Positions 35,773-44,389 of a stretch of DNA of 64,000 bases are shown piece after piece. Origin of the DNA: Nocardia aobensis NBRC 100429 (lineage in GTDB: Bacteria; Actinomycetota; Actinomycetes; Mycobacteriales; Mycobacteriaceae); NCBI RefSeq assembly GCF_000308375.1, contig NZ_BAFQ01000297.1, positions 1 through 64,000 of the forward strand, given 5' to 3'. The notes under the pieces are model-generated. The model saw only the letters and a program-made list of their open reading frames with translations. It was not told where the DNA came from and did no database searches. The translations under genes and the position numbers were made by a program. Position 1 is the first letter of the stretch. Every line of letters begins with the position of its first letter.

Positions 35773-35991
35773 ATGACCGATCACACCTATCGAGTAATCG
35801 AAATCGTCGGCACCTCCCCCGATGGCGTCGACGCCGCTATTCGCAGCGGCCTGTCGCGCGCCGCGCAGACAACACACAACCTCGACTGGTTCGAAGTCCA
35901 GTCGGTCCGCGGCTACCTCGAGGAAGGAACCGTCGCCTACTACCAGGTCACCATGAAGGTCGGTTTCCGCATCGAGGACGCCAGACAATAG
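35773..35991 (+). CDS. Dodecin
   Basis: 72 aa. Small flavin-storage protein that forms a hollow dodecamer. TYRVIEIVGTSPDGVDAAIR and NLDWFEVQSVRGYLEEGTVA (with the Trp that stacks on the flavin) and YYQVTMKVGFRIE are all diagnostic. It stands alone, 35 bp from the end of the convergent flavin-dependent oxidoreductase. With many flavoproteins encoded around it, a flavin buffer makes sense. Confidence 0.93.
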   Translation: MTDHTYRVIEIVGTSPDGVDAAIRSGLSRAAQTTHNLDWFEVQSVRGYLEEGTVAYYQVTMKVGFRIEDARQ

Positions 35992-36026
35992 CGCTGCCGC
36001 CGAGGTGACGGAAGGGTGCTCCCCCC

Positions 36027-37034
36027 TTACCTGCCTACTGTGCCGGCGAGCTCCGCGGCCAGCAACTCGAACGACTTGCGCTGGTCGTTCGGGTCGTAGA
36101 GGTCGGTCTTGATCAGAAGTTCCTCCGCGTCGGTCGCCTCCGCCAAGGCGTGCAACTGCGACAACACCGTTGCGGCTGCCCCGACGAAAACCCCGTCGAG
36201 TTCATCCGCGATGTCTCGTCCGGCCGCATATCCGTAGTGATCCGCGGTCTGCGGGCTGGGTAAGCGTATGGGCTGCCCCTCTTTTCGCCGCGCGGTCTTC
36301 ATTCTCAGCGATCCGGACAGCCACTGGGCGCGTTCATCGCTGTCGGCAGCGATTGCCGACACGCTGACCATGACCCGCGGCCCGGGACACAACGGCGAGG
36401 GCTGAAAGGTCTGCCGGTAGACACGAGTGGCCGCGATGGCGTTTCCCGGCTCGAGGTGATGAGCGGCTACGAAAGGAAGCCCGAGCACACCGGCGACGCG
36501 CGCCGTGTAGTCGCTGCTTCCGAGCATCCAGATCTCAGGTCGGCTGCCTTGTGCGGGCACTGCCACGACGCGGCCCTCCGTCGTCGGATCGAACATGCCC
36601 AGCAGATCCCGGATCTGTTCTGCGAAGGGGACGGCCGCCCTCTCGTGTGGGCTGCGGATACGGTCGACAACTTCGCGTGGCCCGCCAAGGGCCCGTCCCA
36701 ATCCGAGGTCGATACGGCCGGGGTGAAAGACCTCCAACGTGCCGAATTGTTCTGCGATCACGAGGGGTGAGTGATTCGGTGTCATGACACCGCCGGCTCC
36801 CACTCGCAGATGACGGGTCACCGACGCGACGCGGTCGATGACGACTGCCGGTGCGGCACTGGCCACTCCGCGCATACCGTGATGCTCGGGTACCCAAAAC
36901 CGGTGGTAGCCGAGCCTGTCGACGAACCGTGCCAGCTCGATACATTCGAGCAGTGCGGTCTTTGCGTTCGAGCCCTGCACGATCGGCGCCGTATCCAGGA
37001 TCGAAAAACGCAGCGCGGCGCGATGATTCGTCAT
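36027..37034 (-). CDS. LLM class flavin-dependent oxidoreductase (luciferase-like)
   Basis: 335 aa. Bacterial-luciferase-type TIM barrel using FMN or F420: RFWVPEHHGMRGVASAAPAV, the GAGGVMTPNHSPLVIAEQFG stretch, PGRIDLGLGRALGG and a C-terminal GVFVGAAATV. This MsnO8-like subgroup has unknown substrates. The ATG overlaps the stop of the upstream PIG-L fragment. Confidence 0.9.
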   Translation of the reverse strand: MTNHRAALRFSILDTAPIVQGSNAKTALLECIELARFVDRLGYHRFWVPEHHGMRGVASAAPAVVIDRVASVTRHLRVGAGGVMTPNHSPLVIAEQFGTLEVFHPGRIDLGLGRALGGPREVVDRIRSPHERAAVPFAEQIRDLLGMFDPTTEGRVVAVPAQGSRPEIWMLGSSDYTARVAGVLGLPFVAAHHLEPGNAIAATRVYRQTFQPSPLCPGPRVMVSVSAIAADSDERAQWLSGSLRMKTARRKEGQPIRLPSPQTADHYGYAAGRDIADELDGVFVGAAATVLSQLHALAEATDAEELLIKTDLYDPNDQRKSFELLAAELAGTVGR

Positions 37035-37177
37035 CGAGCGCTCAGAATAGTCACCAACACGGTGCGCATCCCGCGTCGTGCGTACAAACTCAAAACACCT
37101 CCCGCACTGGTGGATTCATCGTCCGGATGGGCCATCACCACCATCAATGCCGGCGGCGAGGCCGAGTCGGACATCAT
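37031..37177 (-). pseudogene. PIG-L deacetylase fragment (N-terminal only)
   Basis: About 48 codons (from ATG 37177; the frame is open further to 37297). ALMVVMAHPDDESTSAGGVL carries the zinc-binding AHPDDE motif of PIG-L/MshB/Mca deacetylases, followed by YARRGMRTVLVT. The protein then stops (ILSAR) at the point where the luciferase-like gene starts, so the remaining 200 or more residues are gone. Probably a deletion junction. Confidence 0.65.
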
Positions 37178-37272
37178 CGGGGCCCTTCTGTCGTCACCCG
37201 TCCTATCCCACCACGATCGAAGACGCCTCAGCGCAATTCGAGGTGAGTCCGGTCCCCCTGGCACGGCTGCAC

Positions 37273-37600
37273 TCATCCCCTTCTCCTCGAGCGGCATGTG
37301 GACTCACCGAAGACGTTGTTCGGCCGAACCTCATTCCCCTGGATTATCCGCAGGGCCTCGTCATCGATTCGCCGCTGCAACTCCGTCATGGGGGCGTCGT
37401 CGAGACCGGTGAATGCGCGCAGAAACGGCCCGAATAGTCGCCAGCCGAGCTCGAGTGCTGCCACATTCGCCACCGCGAGCGCCGCCGCCGCGGATATCGG
37501 CTCGCCGTCGTCTGGTCGGTCCAATGCCGAAGCGACCCGTTCGGTCCTCGAGCCACACCATGTCCGACTCTGCAGGTGCACAGGTTTGGGAGCCAGACAC
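37273..37600 (-). pseudogene. TetR regulator C-terminal remnant with frameshift
   Basis: VASALDRPDDGEPISAAAAL and ALELGWRLFGPFLRAFTGLD, then ELQRRIDDEALRIIQG, match the C-terminal domain of a TetR subgroup. Just upstream, MVWLEDRTG, which normally precedes this, is in another frame, so a frameshift lies near 37530. No DNA-binding domain is present further upstream. Confidence 0.55.
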
Positions 37601-37795
37601 GCCGGGATGAGCGGACGTGTCGGCCGGTGCGGGCGGTGCGCCTACCGTGGTCGCGTCGGGTTGTCTGCCCGGCGCCGCGCGTGAGCGCGGCCGGCCTGTC
37701 GATCAGCTTGTCCAGCAAGTTCTTGCGCTGTCGCGGGGAGAAGGCGGCCTCGTGGCGGCACGACCGGATCGGTACGACACCCCAGGAGGTCGAAA

Positions 37796-38277
37796 ATGCG
37801 TGATGCTCGTTGTGCCCGGCCCCTTGTGCCCACCGTCTTCGTCGCCGTCGCGGCCACGGTGACAGTGTGGGCGCCGACGGCCTCAGCCGAGCCGCTCGGT
37901 CCGCTGCCGGTCTACACCTGCGACATCGCGGAGCAAGGTTCGGTGTGACGGAACTCGACGGAACCAAGGCCATCAGGGGGCAGAACTGCCAGGCCGGCGA
38001 GGGCACGCCCACCAGCGGGAAGGTCGAGGAAGCGACTCTCATCCAGCCCAGAGATAACGACCTCGCCTACATCTGCAACGGCACGGTGTTTGTCCACCAG
38101 AACATCATCAACGGCCGGCTCTGGACGTCAAGACCGATCGTTGCCGCATCCCCGGGCAGTGAAATTCGTATACGTGCCTACAGATCTGGGCTTGTCCGGC
38201 GTTGCGAGCACAGACCGATCGAGACACCGCCAGCCGGCACGGACAGTGGTTACACCCTCGGTTCCGCGGCGTTGTAG
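37796..38277 (+). pseudogene. Secreted small protein, frameshifted
   Basis: ATG 37796 has AGGAGG upstream and encodes a clear signal peptide (VPTVFVAVAATVTVWAPTAS, cleavage after ASA) and EPLGPLPVYTCDIAEQG, then stops at 37946. The neighbouring frame continues VTELDGTKAIRGQNCQAGEG, EEATLIQPRDNDLAYICNG and runs to 38277. Together they form one Cys-containing secreted protein of unknown function, broken by a frameshift near 37935. The last part after about 38115 is doubtful. Confidence 0.6.
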
Positions 38278-38635
38278 CGCGCAGCATGCTCCGGGACATC
38301 TCGGAGACGAACTTGCGGCCCTCGGCAGCGGAGTTGTTGAAAGTGAGTTGGTCATCGCCGAGATCGCCCGCTTGGCAAGCACCGTATCTTTGATCTCCGC
38401 CTGCACGCTAGCCCGACGAGGCATCCACCCGACGACAGGAGCGCCTACCGAATCCGATGACCACGAACATCACATTTGCCACACCTGCATCAAAAGGCGT
38501 GAAACACCCAGCTGGGCGCGAAACAGGAAAACAACGATATTTCCGCAGATCAGACGGCTACACGGGCCAAAAGCCAACCTAAGACAACGAAAGGTCAGAA
38601 CCCAGAAAAGCCTCTGACCAGACATTATAAAAATT
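38278..38635. other. AT-richer region without a gene
   Basis: 358 bp with visibly lower GC than the flanks, especially 38440-38635. It includes a 7-bp-arm inverted repeat (GGTCAGA 38593-38599 with TCTGACC 38613-38619) and CATTATAAAAATT directly before the HTH gene. No coding pattern found. Confidence 0.5.
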
Positions 38636-39103
38636 GTGGACCTGGCTGGGCGTTACGCGAAACGGGATGACCTGCGCAAACTCGAAAGCCTCACCGCCGG
38701 AATCCAATCCGACAGCCCCGAACCGAAGCGGCGGCAGCGAAAATCAGCCACACCGCCACACGCCAAGCCGGCCCGGAACATCCAACGCCGACTCCCCCGC
38801 CACACCATCGACCAACTCGTCCAGGACTACCGCGACGGCGCAACCGCACTCGAACTCGCCCAGCGATACGGCATCTCCAAAACCGCCGTCCTGAACCTGC
38901 TCACCCGAGAGGGCGTCACCCGCCGACACCAACCTCTGACGGACGCCGAGGGCGACCACCTCGAACGGCTCTACCTCGCCGGCCACTCCCTCACCTCATG
39001 CAGCCGACTCACCCGCACACCCGCCAGCACCATCAAAGACGCACTCCACAAACGCGGCACACCCATGCGCCCCGCCGGCGGCCACCACAGCAACCACACA
39101 TGA
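38636..39103 (+). CDS. Helix-turn-helix DNA-binding protein, resolvase-like C-terminal domain
   Basis: 155 aa from a GTG. A basic N-terminus (about 1-50) leads to a homeodomain-like HTH of the kind found at the end of serine recombinases (RRLPRHTIDQLVQDYRDGAT, ALELAQRYGISKTAVLNLLT), then a second, weaker HTH-like unit (LERLYLAGHSLTSCSRLTRT, ASTIKDALHKRGT). It has no catalytic domain. A TATAAA-like -10 box ends only five bases before the GTG, so translation may be leaderless. AT-rich upstream DNA and the broken genes nearby suggest acquisition. Confidence 0.7.
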   Translation: MDLAGRYAKRDDLRKLESLTAGIQSDSPEPKRRQRKSATPPHAKPARNIQRRLPRHTIDQLVQDYRDGATALELAQRYGISKTAVLNLLTREGVTRRHQPLTDAEGDHLERLYLAGHSLTSCSRLTRTPASTIKDALHKRGTPMRPAGGHHSNHT

Positions 39104-39479
39104 GCCGAGCCGAATGTCGACACACCCGAAAAGCCCGTCCAATTCAGGCCGATAGCGAATCTTCAGCAATCATCACACGATCAAGCTGGCCCGCCGGTTC
39201 GGGCAGCGGAAGCGATGACAAAAGTCCGGCCTCAATGTGCCGGCAGCTCCGATCGAAGTGGCTGCGTTTCGAAGCCGTGAGGAACGCCGAGGACTTCACC
39301 TAGCAATGCGGCCACCTCGTCGAACATCAGCACATCGTGTCCGTTATCGAGGTCTTTCGGAGGTGTCCGCCGTCACGGGAGAGCTGGACCGCCGCGCACG
39401 CCGCGCCGACATCGACACACGCCATCCGGTGGTTGTAGGGAACAACCACCGCACGCTGCGCGGATGCCCGGTGGTGGTC
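39104..39479. other. Intergenic region with a possible gene remnant
   Basis: 376 bp. On the minus strand, 39327 to 39232 encodes MFDEVAALLGEVLGVPHGFE and a short tail, which looks coding and recalls the end of NmrA-type NAD(P)-binding proteins, but nothing upstream completes it. The rest shows no signal. Confidence 0.3.
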
Positions 39480-40847
39480 TTATCGTCGTCGGCTCAGGTC
39501 GGCCAGTACGGCTTTCGCGGCGCGCTCACCCGAGGTGGCAGCGTCGGCGAGGGTCGGCAGGTCGAGCTGGTAATCACCGGCGAAGTAGATGTTTCCGAGT
39601 GGATCACGCAGCGTCGGAAGCGAGTTCCGCCGCCCGGGAGCCCAGAAGGGTACGACGCGGCGGTGCCGCCGGACTACGCTGTGGCCCAGCTTTCCTTTCA
39701 ATTCGGGGAACACGGTGACCAGGTCCTCGGCGAATCGCGACACGATTTCCTCGTCGGTCAATTCCAGCAGTTCGTCGGCCTGTGCGCCGCCGGCAAAGCA
39801 GGCCAGTGCTCCCCCGGGTTTGCGATTGCTCCCCCTGCGCATCGCCGCGGCGTGGTTGAACATCGCCTGGAATGACAGTTGCGGTGTCGAGACGGCGACG
39901 TATTCGTCCCAGCGCTGTGGTCCGGTTTCTTCGGTGAAGAAGCCGACGATCACGTACCGACCGTAGGTGATGTCGCTCAACGCGTTTCGGTGCTGCTGCG
40001 GCAGGTCGGCGATGATCTGCTCGGCGACATCGGCGGGTGCGGTCACGATCGCACGCTTCGCGCGCAGGCGGATCGTGCGTTCGCCTTCGAGGTAGTCGAC
40101 GACAACACCGTCGCCATCGCGGCGCACCGACCGCACCGGCGAGTTCAGCCTGATCCGCGGCCCGAGATCTTCAGCCAGCACATCGGTGAGGGTCTGATTA
40201 CCACCCACGGGTAGCGAGAAGTTCGGGACCTTCTCCGGGTCCGAGAGAGCGAGGCCGACCGAGGTGACGAACTGGGTGGCGGCGGTCTCTTCCACCTCGC
40301 ACCCCATCCACTGCGCCGACCACGCCCGGACGATAGCGGCGGCCAGTTCCGACCGGACCCCTTTGAGCAGGTAGGACGCCAGCTTGGTGTCGAGTTTGGC
40401 GCGAACCCGTTGCGCGACACGGCTCTGCGACTGAAGGAAGGGCAGGACCGCGAGGATCCGAGCACCGACAATCCCCATACCGATCCGGTCCAGCACGCTC
40501 ATCCGCGAACCGAACATGAGTTCCACGGGATTGGAGGTGTCGACCAATCCCCCGTTGAGGTACAGCGCGACGCTCTTACCCGCGAGCGAGCCCATCTCGA
40601 TGCGGTGCCGCTCGAGAGCATCGAACAGCGGGCCGGTGCCCTCGGTGAACTGAGTGCCGACATTGATCCAGTAATCGCCACGTCGGACGCTGTCGACTCG
40701 TCCGCCCGTGCGACCGGAGGACTCGAGCACCACGACATCGGTGTTCGGTGACAGGGTGGTCGCCGCCATCAATCCCGCCATTCCGGCGCCGACGACGACC
40801 ACATCGGTGGTCTCCTCGTGCACTTCGTGCGTGTCCTGCGCTGTCAT
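39480..40847 (-). CDS. Flavin-containing amine oxidase-family protein
   Basis: 455 aa. N-terminal FAD motif DVVVVGAGMAGLMAATTL with the GG doublet SSGRTGGRVDSV, and the C-terminal FAD-contact NIYFAGDYQLDLPTLADAAT. It belongs to the amine oxidase/protoporphyrinogen oxidase/desaturase superfamily; the substrate is unclear, and the C-terminal Tyr pair of true monoamine oxidases is not evident. AGGAGTTGAC precedes the ATG. A TetR gene lies 580 bp upstream on the same strand. Confidence 0.86.
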   Translation of the reverse strand: MTAQDTHEVHEETTDVVVVGAGMAGLMAATTLSPNTDVVVLESSGRTGGRVDSVRRGDYWINVGTQFTEGTGPLFDALERHRIEMGSLAGKSVALYLNGGLVDTSNPVELMFGSRMSVLDRIGMGIVGARILAVLPFLQSQSRVAQRVRAKLDTKLASYLLKGVRSELAAAIVRAWSAQWMGCEVEETAATQFVTSVGLALSDPEKVPNFSLPVGGNQTLTDVLAEDLGPRIRLNSPVRSVRRDGDGVVVDYLEGERTIRLRAKRAIVTAPADVAEQIIADLPQQHRNALSDITYGRYVIVGFFTEETGPQRWDEYVAVSTPQLSFQAMFNHAAAMRRGSNRKPGGALACFAGGAQADELLELTDEEIVSRFAEDLVTVFPELKGKLGHSVVRRHRRVVPFWAPGRRNSLPTLRDPLGNIYFAGDYQLDLPTLADAATSGERAAKAVLADLSRRR

Positions 40848-41426
40848 GTCAACTCCTGACTCTCGATTGATAACTCAAAAAGGTCCACGAATCGGCGCTC
40901 GCACCCCCTGCTCGTAGCGACGCACTGTGGGTCCGGCGGTGCGCCGGCGGCACACTGCGGTAGCCAGTTTCGAACTGGGTTCGACTTTATGGCAGCAACA
41001 TGAGGTTGTCAACGCTCACTCTGCTTCATAGTGGCCGCCACCGAAACGGCGCGCCAACGCCAATGGAGAGTTCGAGAAACCTACCACCAACTGGAGAAAT
41101 AGTCTCTCCAGCGGCTTAGCTTTCCGACGTGACAGCATCCACGCCACGCTGGTTGACGCGGCGGACAGCCCAGACAAAATCCGAATCGAGGTCGACTTAT
41201 CGTGCTCTAGCACAGCCTCGGCGGTCCGGCCGCCGGTGCCAGCACAGCACTGACCGCAGACCGGGAAGCGAACATCCAGGCGTAGGGCCATTCAGACTTC
41301 GATGTCGGCCGCGCGCCCTCGCGCAAAGCAGGCCGAGATTGTCCGGCCCGAAAACATGGAGGAATTCGAAGAATTCGGCTCCTACGACGACTAGACATAT
41401 GTTTCGAGATACGCGGTGATGAAGCG
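40848..41426. other. Long intergenic region upstream of the amine-oxidase-like gene
   Basis: 579 bp with lower GC than the genes around it. I see no convincing gene; a 91-codon minus-strand frame (41016-41291) has poor composition. The region should contain the promoter of the flavoprotein, perhaps controlled by the adjacent TetR. Confidence 0.45.
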
Positions 41427-42053
41427 TCACGCTTTTTTCACGGCAGTGTCGTCGCCGGTTCGGGACCGACGGAATGCGACATCGAATAGACGGTTTCCCA
41501 CCTCGAACACCAGCTCGAAAACGAGCGGTGACACATCCTGCCGAACCCACTCTTTCGACAAGGCCAGACCTCGAAGTTGCTCCGCCTGTTTTCGGTCGAA
41601 TGCCAGCGCCATATCACTGATCGCCGGATTGCGGCCACAAAACCAGAGCTCGACGAAACAACCCGGGTGCCCACGGAAATAGCTCAGATAGCCGTCGATC
41701 ATGACATCGACCGCTTTACGCAGGCTGCGGGGCGCGGACCTACCACTCCAGACGGTGCCGAGCCGCTCCTCGAGCTGCGTCGAATGCCTTTGTAAGAGCG
41801 CGATTTCCAACTGATTGCGGTCTTCGAAGTAGTGATAAATAGATGCGATCGGGATACCGGACCGTTCGCTGACCGCCTTCAAAGTGGTGGCCTCATACCC
41901 CTTTTCGCCGAACAGAACGTCGGCGACATCGAGAATGGTCCGCACACGCTCGACACTGCGACGCTGCACCGGCGCTGTCCGCGTGGCTGACGAAATCGCT
42001 GCCGATGCTTTTCGAACACAATTCGAAATCGTATCACTTCGATTACGCCACAC
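41427..42053 (-). CDS. TetR family transcriptional regulator
   Basis: Up to 208 aa. DNA-binding domain RVRTILDVADVLFGEKGYEA, with HTH LKAVSERSGIPIASIYHYFE, at about residues 36-80. The C-terminal domain includes GYLSYFRGHPGCFVELWF, typical of a TetR_C group. The start is uncertain: the first 25 residues are atypical and an internal start is possible, as no good ribosome site is seen. It may control the flavoprotein gene downstream. Confidence 0.8.
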   Translation of the reverse strand: MWRNRSDTISNCVRKASAAISSATRTAPVQRRSVERVRTILDVADVLFGEKGYEATTLKAVSERSGIPIASIYHYFEDRNQLEIALLQRHSTQLEERLGTVWSGRSAPRSLRKAVDVMIDGYLSYFRGHPGCFVELWFCGRNPAISDMALAFDRKQAEQLRGLALSKEWVRQDVSPLVFELVFEVGNRLFDVAFRRSRTGDDTAVKKA

Positions 42054-42103
42054 GCCGACGATCCGCCGGACGAACGACGCCTGCCGAAGATGGCGGAGCT
42101 TCG

Positions 42104-42337
42104 TTATCGCGATGTTTGGACAGCCGAGCGCGCCAGCCGTTCACGGCACTGTTCGCGAAGCGCGCTGAGAGTCGATCCGCCGAGCACACGCGCGGGCGGG
42201 GTTCGAAGCAACCGCAACAACCGCACGTGGAATTCCTTCGGCCGCAGACCGAAGCGGATGAACGCTTCTTCGTCGTTACCACCGTAGGGTGCCCATGCGG
42301 TGGCGAATTCCAGCATTTCGATATCGAACGGGGTCAT
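42104..42337 (-). CDS. DUF3263-like small protein
   Basis: 77 aa. MTPFDIEMLEFATAWAPYGG, then EEAFIRFGLRPKEFHVRLLR, resembles small actinobacterial DUF3263 proteins, which look like a sigma-region-4 or HTH fold of unknown role. The ATG overlaps the TetR stop (ATGA), so it is translated with that regulator. Confidence 0.65.
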   Translation of the reverse strand: MTPFDIEMLEFATAWAPYGGNDEEAFIRFGLRPKEFHVRLLRLLRTPPARVLGGSTLSALREQCRERLARSAVQTSR

Positions 42338-42966
42338 GGCCACCGACCCTGCGGGTCGGAGTCGGATCCGTCGGGAGTCCCGAGACCGTCGAGGATGACC
42401 ATCGCCGCGCGTTCGACCTGCTGCTGTTTTCGCTCGTCGACGACACCCTGAATGTCCAATGCCCAGTGCGCTTCGAACAGACACACCAGCGCATAGGCCG
42501 CTGCCGAGACATCCTCCGCGCCCACGGCGGGATAGCGCTCGGCCAGCACCGCTTCCAGATCGGGCAGCCACCGCTGCGTCCACAGGTCGTGTAGACGCTC
42601 GCGGACCGCCGGGTCACGAGCGCTCAGCGCCACCAGCTCGGCCCACACCACCATGTCGTCGCGGGAGCGGTAGGCGCCGGGCGCATACGCCGCCGCCACC
42701 CGCAGCCGTAGCGGCAGATCGCCGTGCCGATGCACGATCTCGCTGCCCATAGCGCCGACGACGTGGTCGATGAACGCGCCGATCAACTCGTCGCGAGACC
42801 CGAAGTAGTGCAACACAAGTGTGCGCCGCAACCCCGCGGCGTCGGCGACCTTCGAGAAGGTGACACCCGCCAGGCCCTCCCGCACGGCGACCGCGAATGT
42901 GGCTTCGAGTATTTCCCGAATCCGCTCGTTCGCCTTGCTCGGCCGCCCGACCTGATTGACTGTCAT
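42334..42966 (-). CDS. TetR family transcriptional regulator
   Basis: 210 aa. N-terminal DNA-binding domain RIREILEATFAVAVREGLAG, HTH FSKVADAAGLRRTLVLHYFG. The C-terminal half is helical. The ATG sits inside a palindrome (42959-42972), which suggests tight autoregulation. It is operonic with the 77-aa protein. No enzyme gene is adjacent, so its other targets are unknown. Confidence 0.85.
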   Translation of the reverse strand: MTVNQVGRPSKANERIREILEATFAVAVREGLAGVTFSKVADAAGLRRTLVLHYFGSRDELIGAFIDHVVGAMGSEIVHRHGDLPLRLRVAAAYAPGAYRSRDDMVVWAELVALSARDPAVRERLHDLWTQRWLPDLEAVLAERYPAVGAEDVSAAAYALVCLFEAHWALDIQGVVDERKQQQVERAAMVILDGLGTPDGSDSDPQGRWP

Positions 42967-42972
42967 GACAGT
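42959..42972. promoter_or_regulatory. Palindrome overlapping the TetR start codon
   Basis: ACTGTCATGACAGT is a perfect 14-bp palindrome and extends to 11-bp arms with one mismatch. The ATG of the TetR gene is part of it. Upstream is an AT-rich stretch (TTAATTTATC) that may be the promoter. Repressor binding here would block the start itself. Confidence 0.6.
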
Positions 42973-43097
42973 TAATTTATCACGGGAGCAAACTGAGGTG
43001 TGCCGATTCCGGGCCCGAAACCGACCGCTGCACCGAAAACCCGTGGCAATTCGTGAGTTCCGATAGCCGGCGCGTCGTGTGGCGCTAGAGTGCGGCC

Positions 43098-44318
43098 GTG
43101 GACTTACCATGGCCGCAACCGAGCCGACGCACCGCTGAGTTGATGCGGGATGTCGCCGAGCGCCTTCTGGCCGCGTCCAGCACTGCGGTCGACGAGGTGG
43201 TGGCCGCGGCTCACCGGGACGCCGAATACCGGGCACTGGTCGATGATCCACAGCTCGCGGCGGCCGACCGCCAGATGAGCAAGACGTATATGCGGCACTG
43301 GCTGTCGGCCACTCTGCACGACCCCGGAGCTCGAGTCCTGCCGTGCGTCGAACCGGAGGTTCTGCAGTTCGCACGCGACCTGGTGCGGCGTGGCCTGGAC
43401 ATGCACGACCTCGGGTCGTGGCGAGGCGCCCAGCACGGCGCGTGGGAGCTGTGGGTCGACACCTGTTTCGCGGCGACCACCGTTCTCGACGAGCTCCGCG
43501 ACGTGATGAAAGTATCCGAGCGGTCGATGGCGGCCTTCATCGACGATTCGATCGCGGCGCTCGACGAGTACGTCGAACGGGAGCGGGCGGACCTGGCACG
43601 GGGCGCCAGCGCCGAGCGGCACGCCACCGTCCAGCTCTTGCTCGAAGGTGCGCCGATCGGCCGGTCCCGGGCCGAATCGCGTCTCGGGTACGCGCTGACG
43701 GGTAGCCACGTTGCCGCGATCGTCTGGAGCGACTCCGCCGACCAGGCCGCGGGTCTCGACGCGGTTGCCGAGGCGGTGATGCGGATATGCGAAGCCCCAC
43801 GCCGATTGACCCTGAACGCCAGCACCACCGCGCTGTGGGTGTGGGTCCCGGCGGAGATGGTCCCCTCGGCCGAGATGGTCGACGCCGCCCTGGCCACTCA
43901 CCCGGGTATTCATGTCGCGTTCGGACGTTGCGGGCGGGATCTCGACGGTTTTCGCCGCAGCCACCTGGACGCCGCCGCCGCGCAGCGGTTACTGGCGCGG
44001 ATAGGCTCGGCGCGCCCCGTCGTCCGGTACGAGGACGTCGCGTTGGTGTCCGCGCTCACGGCCGACATGGCACAGGCCGATCAGTTCGTCACCGACACCC
44101 TGGGCGACCTCGCGACCGCTGACCCGGTGCTACGGCAGACGGTGCTGACCTATGTCCGCGAACGGTTCAACGGCTCCGCCACCGCGGAACGGATGTTCAC
44201 GCATCGCAACACCATCGAGCGACGGCTGGCCCGGGCCGATCAGCTGCTGCCGGCGCCACTCGCCGACAACGCCGCGAGCGTGGTCGCGGCGCTCATGCTC
44301 GTGCAGTTGCGAGACTGA
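43098..44318 (+). CDS. PucR family transcriptional regulator
   Basis: 406 aa. An N-terminal helical sensor region (about 1-160), a GGDEF-like PucR middle domain (HVAAIVWSDSADQAAGLDAV ... HVAFGRCGRDLDGFRRSH), and the C-terminal PucR HTH domain: LRQTVLTYVRERFNGSATAE, then RMFTHRNTIERRLARADQLL. Such regulators often activate purine, GABA and polyamine catabolic genes. It is next to the amine/ketone island (converging with its last gene at 44390) and is the best candidate activator. Confidence 0.87.
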   Translation: MDLPWPQPSRRTAELMRDVAERLLAASSTAVDEVVAAAHRDAEYRALVDDPQLAAADRQMSKTYMRHWLSATLHDPGARVLPCVEPEVLQFARDLVRRGLDMHDLGSWRGAQHGAWELWVDTCFAATTVLDELRDVMKVSERSMAAFIDDSIAALDEYVERERADLARGASAERHATVQLLLEGAPIGRSRAESRLGYALTGSHVAAIVWSDSADQAAGLDAVAEAVMRICEAPRRLTLNASTTALWVWVPAEMVPSAEMVDAALATHPGIHVAFGRCGRDLDGFRRSHLDAAAAQRLLARIGSARPVVRYEDVALVSALTADMAQADQFVTDTLGDLATADPVLRQTVLTYVRERFNGSATAERMFTHRNTIERRLARADQLLPAPLADNAASVVAALMLVQLRD

Positions 44319-44389
44319 CGTGCGGACACTGGCCGCACCGGATCAGCGGCCGGCATCGCTGATCGAGTCCCTGATCGGACGGGACGGGG

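Noticed and set aside
41016..41291. 91-codon minus-strand frame upstream of the amine-oxidase-like gene
   Set aside because: Poor composition and no ribosome site; no family seen.
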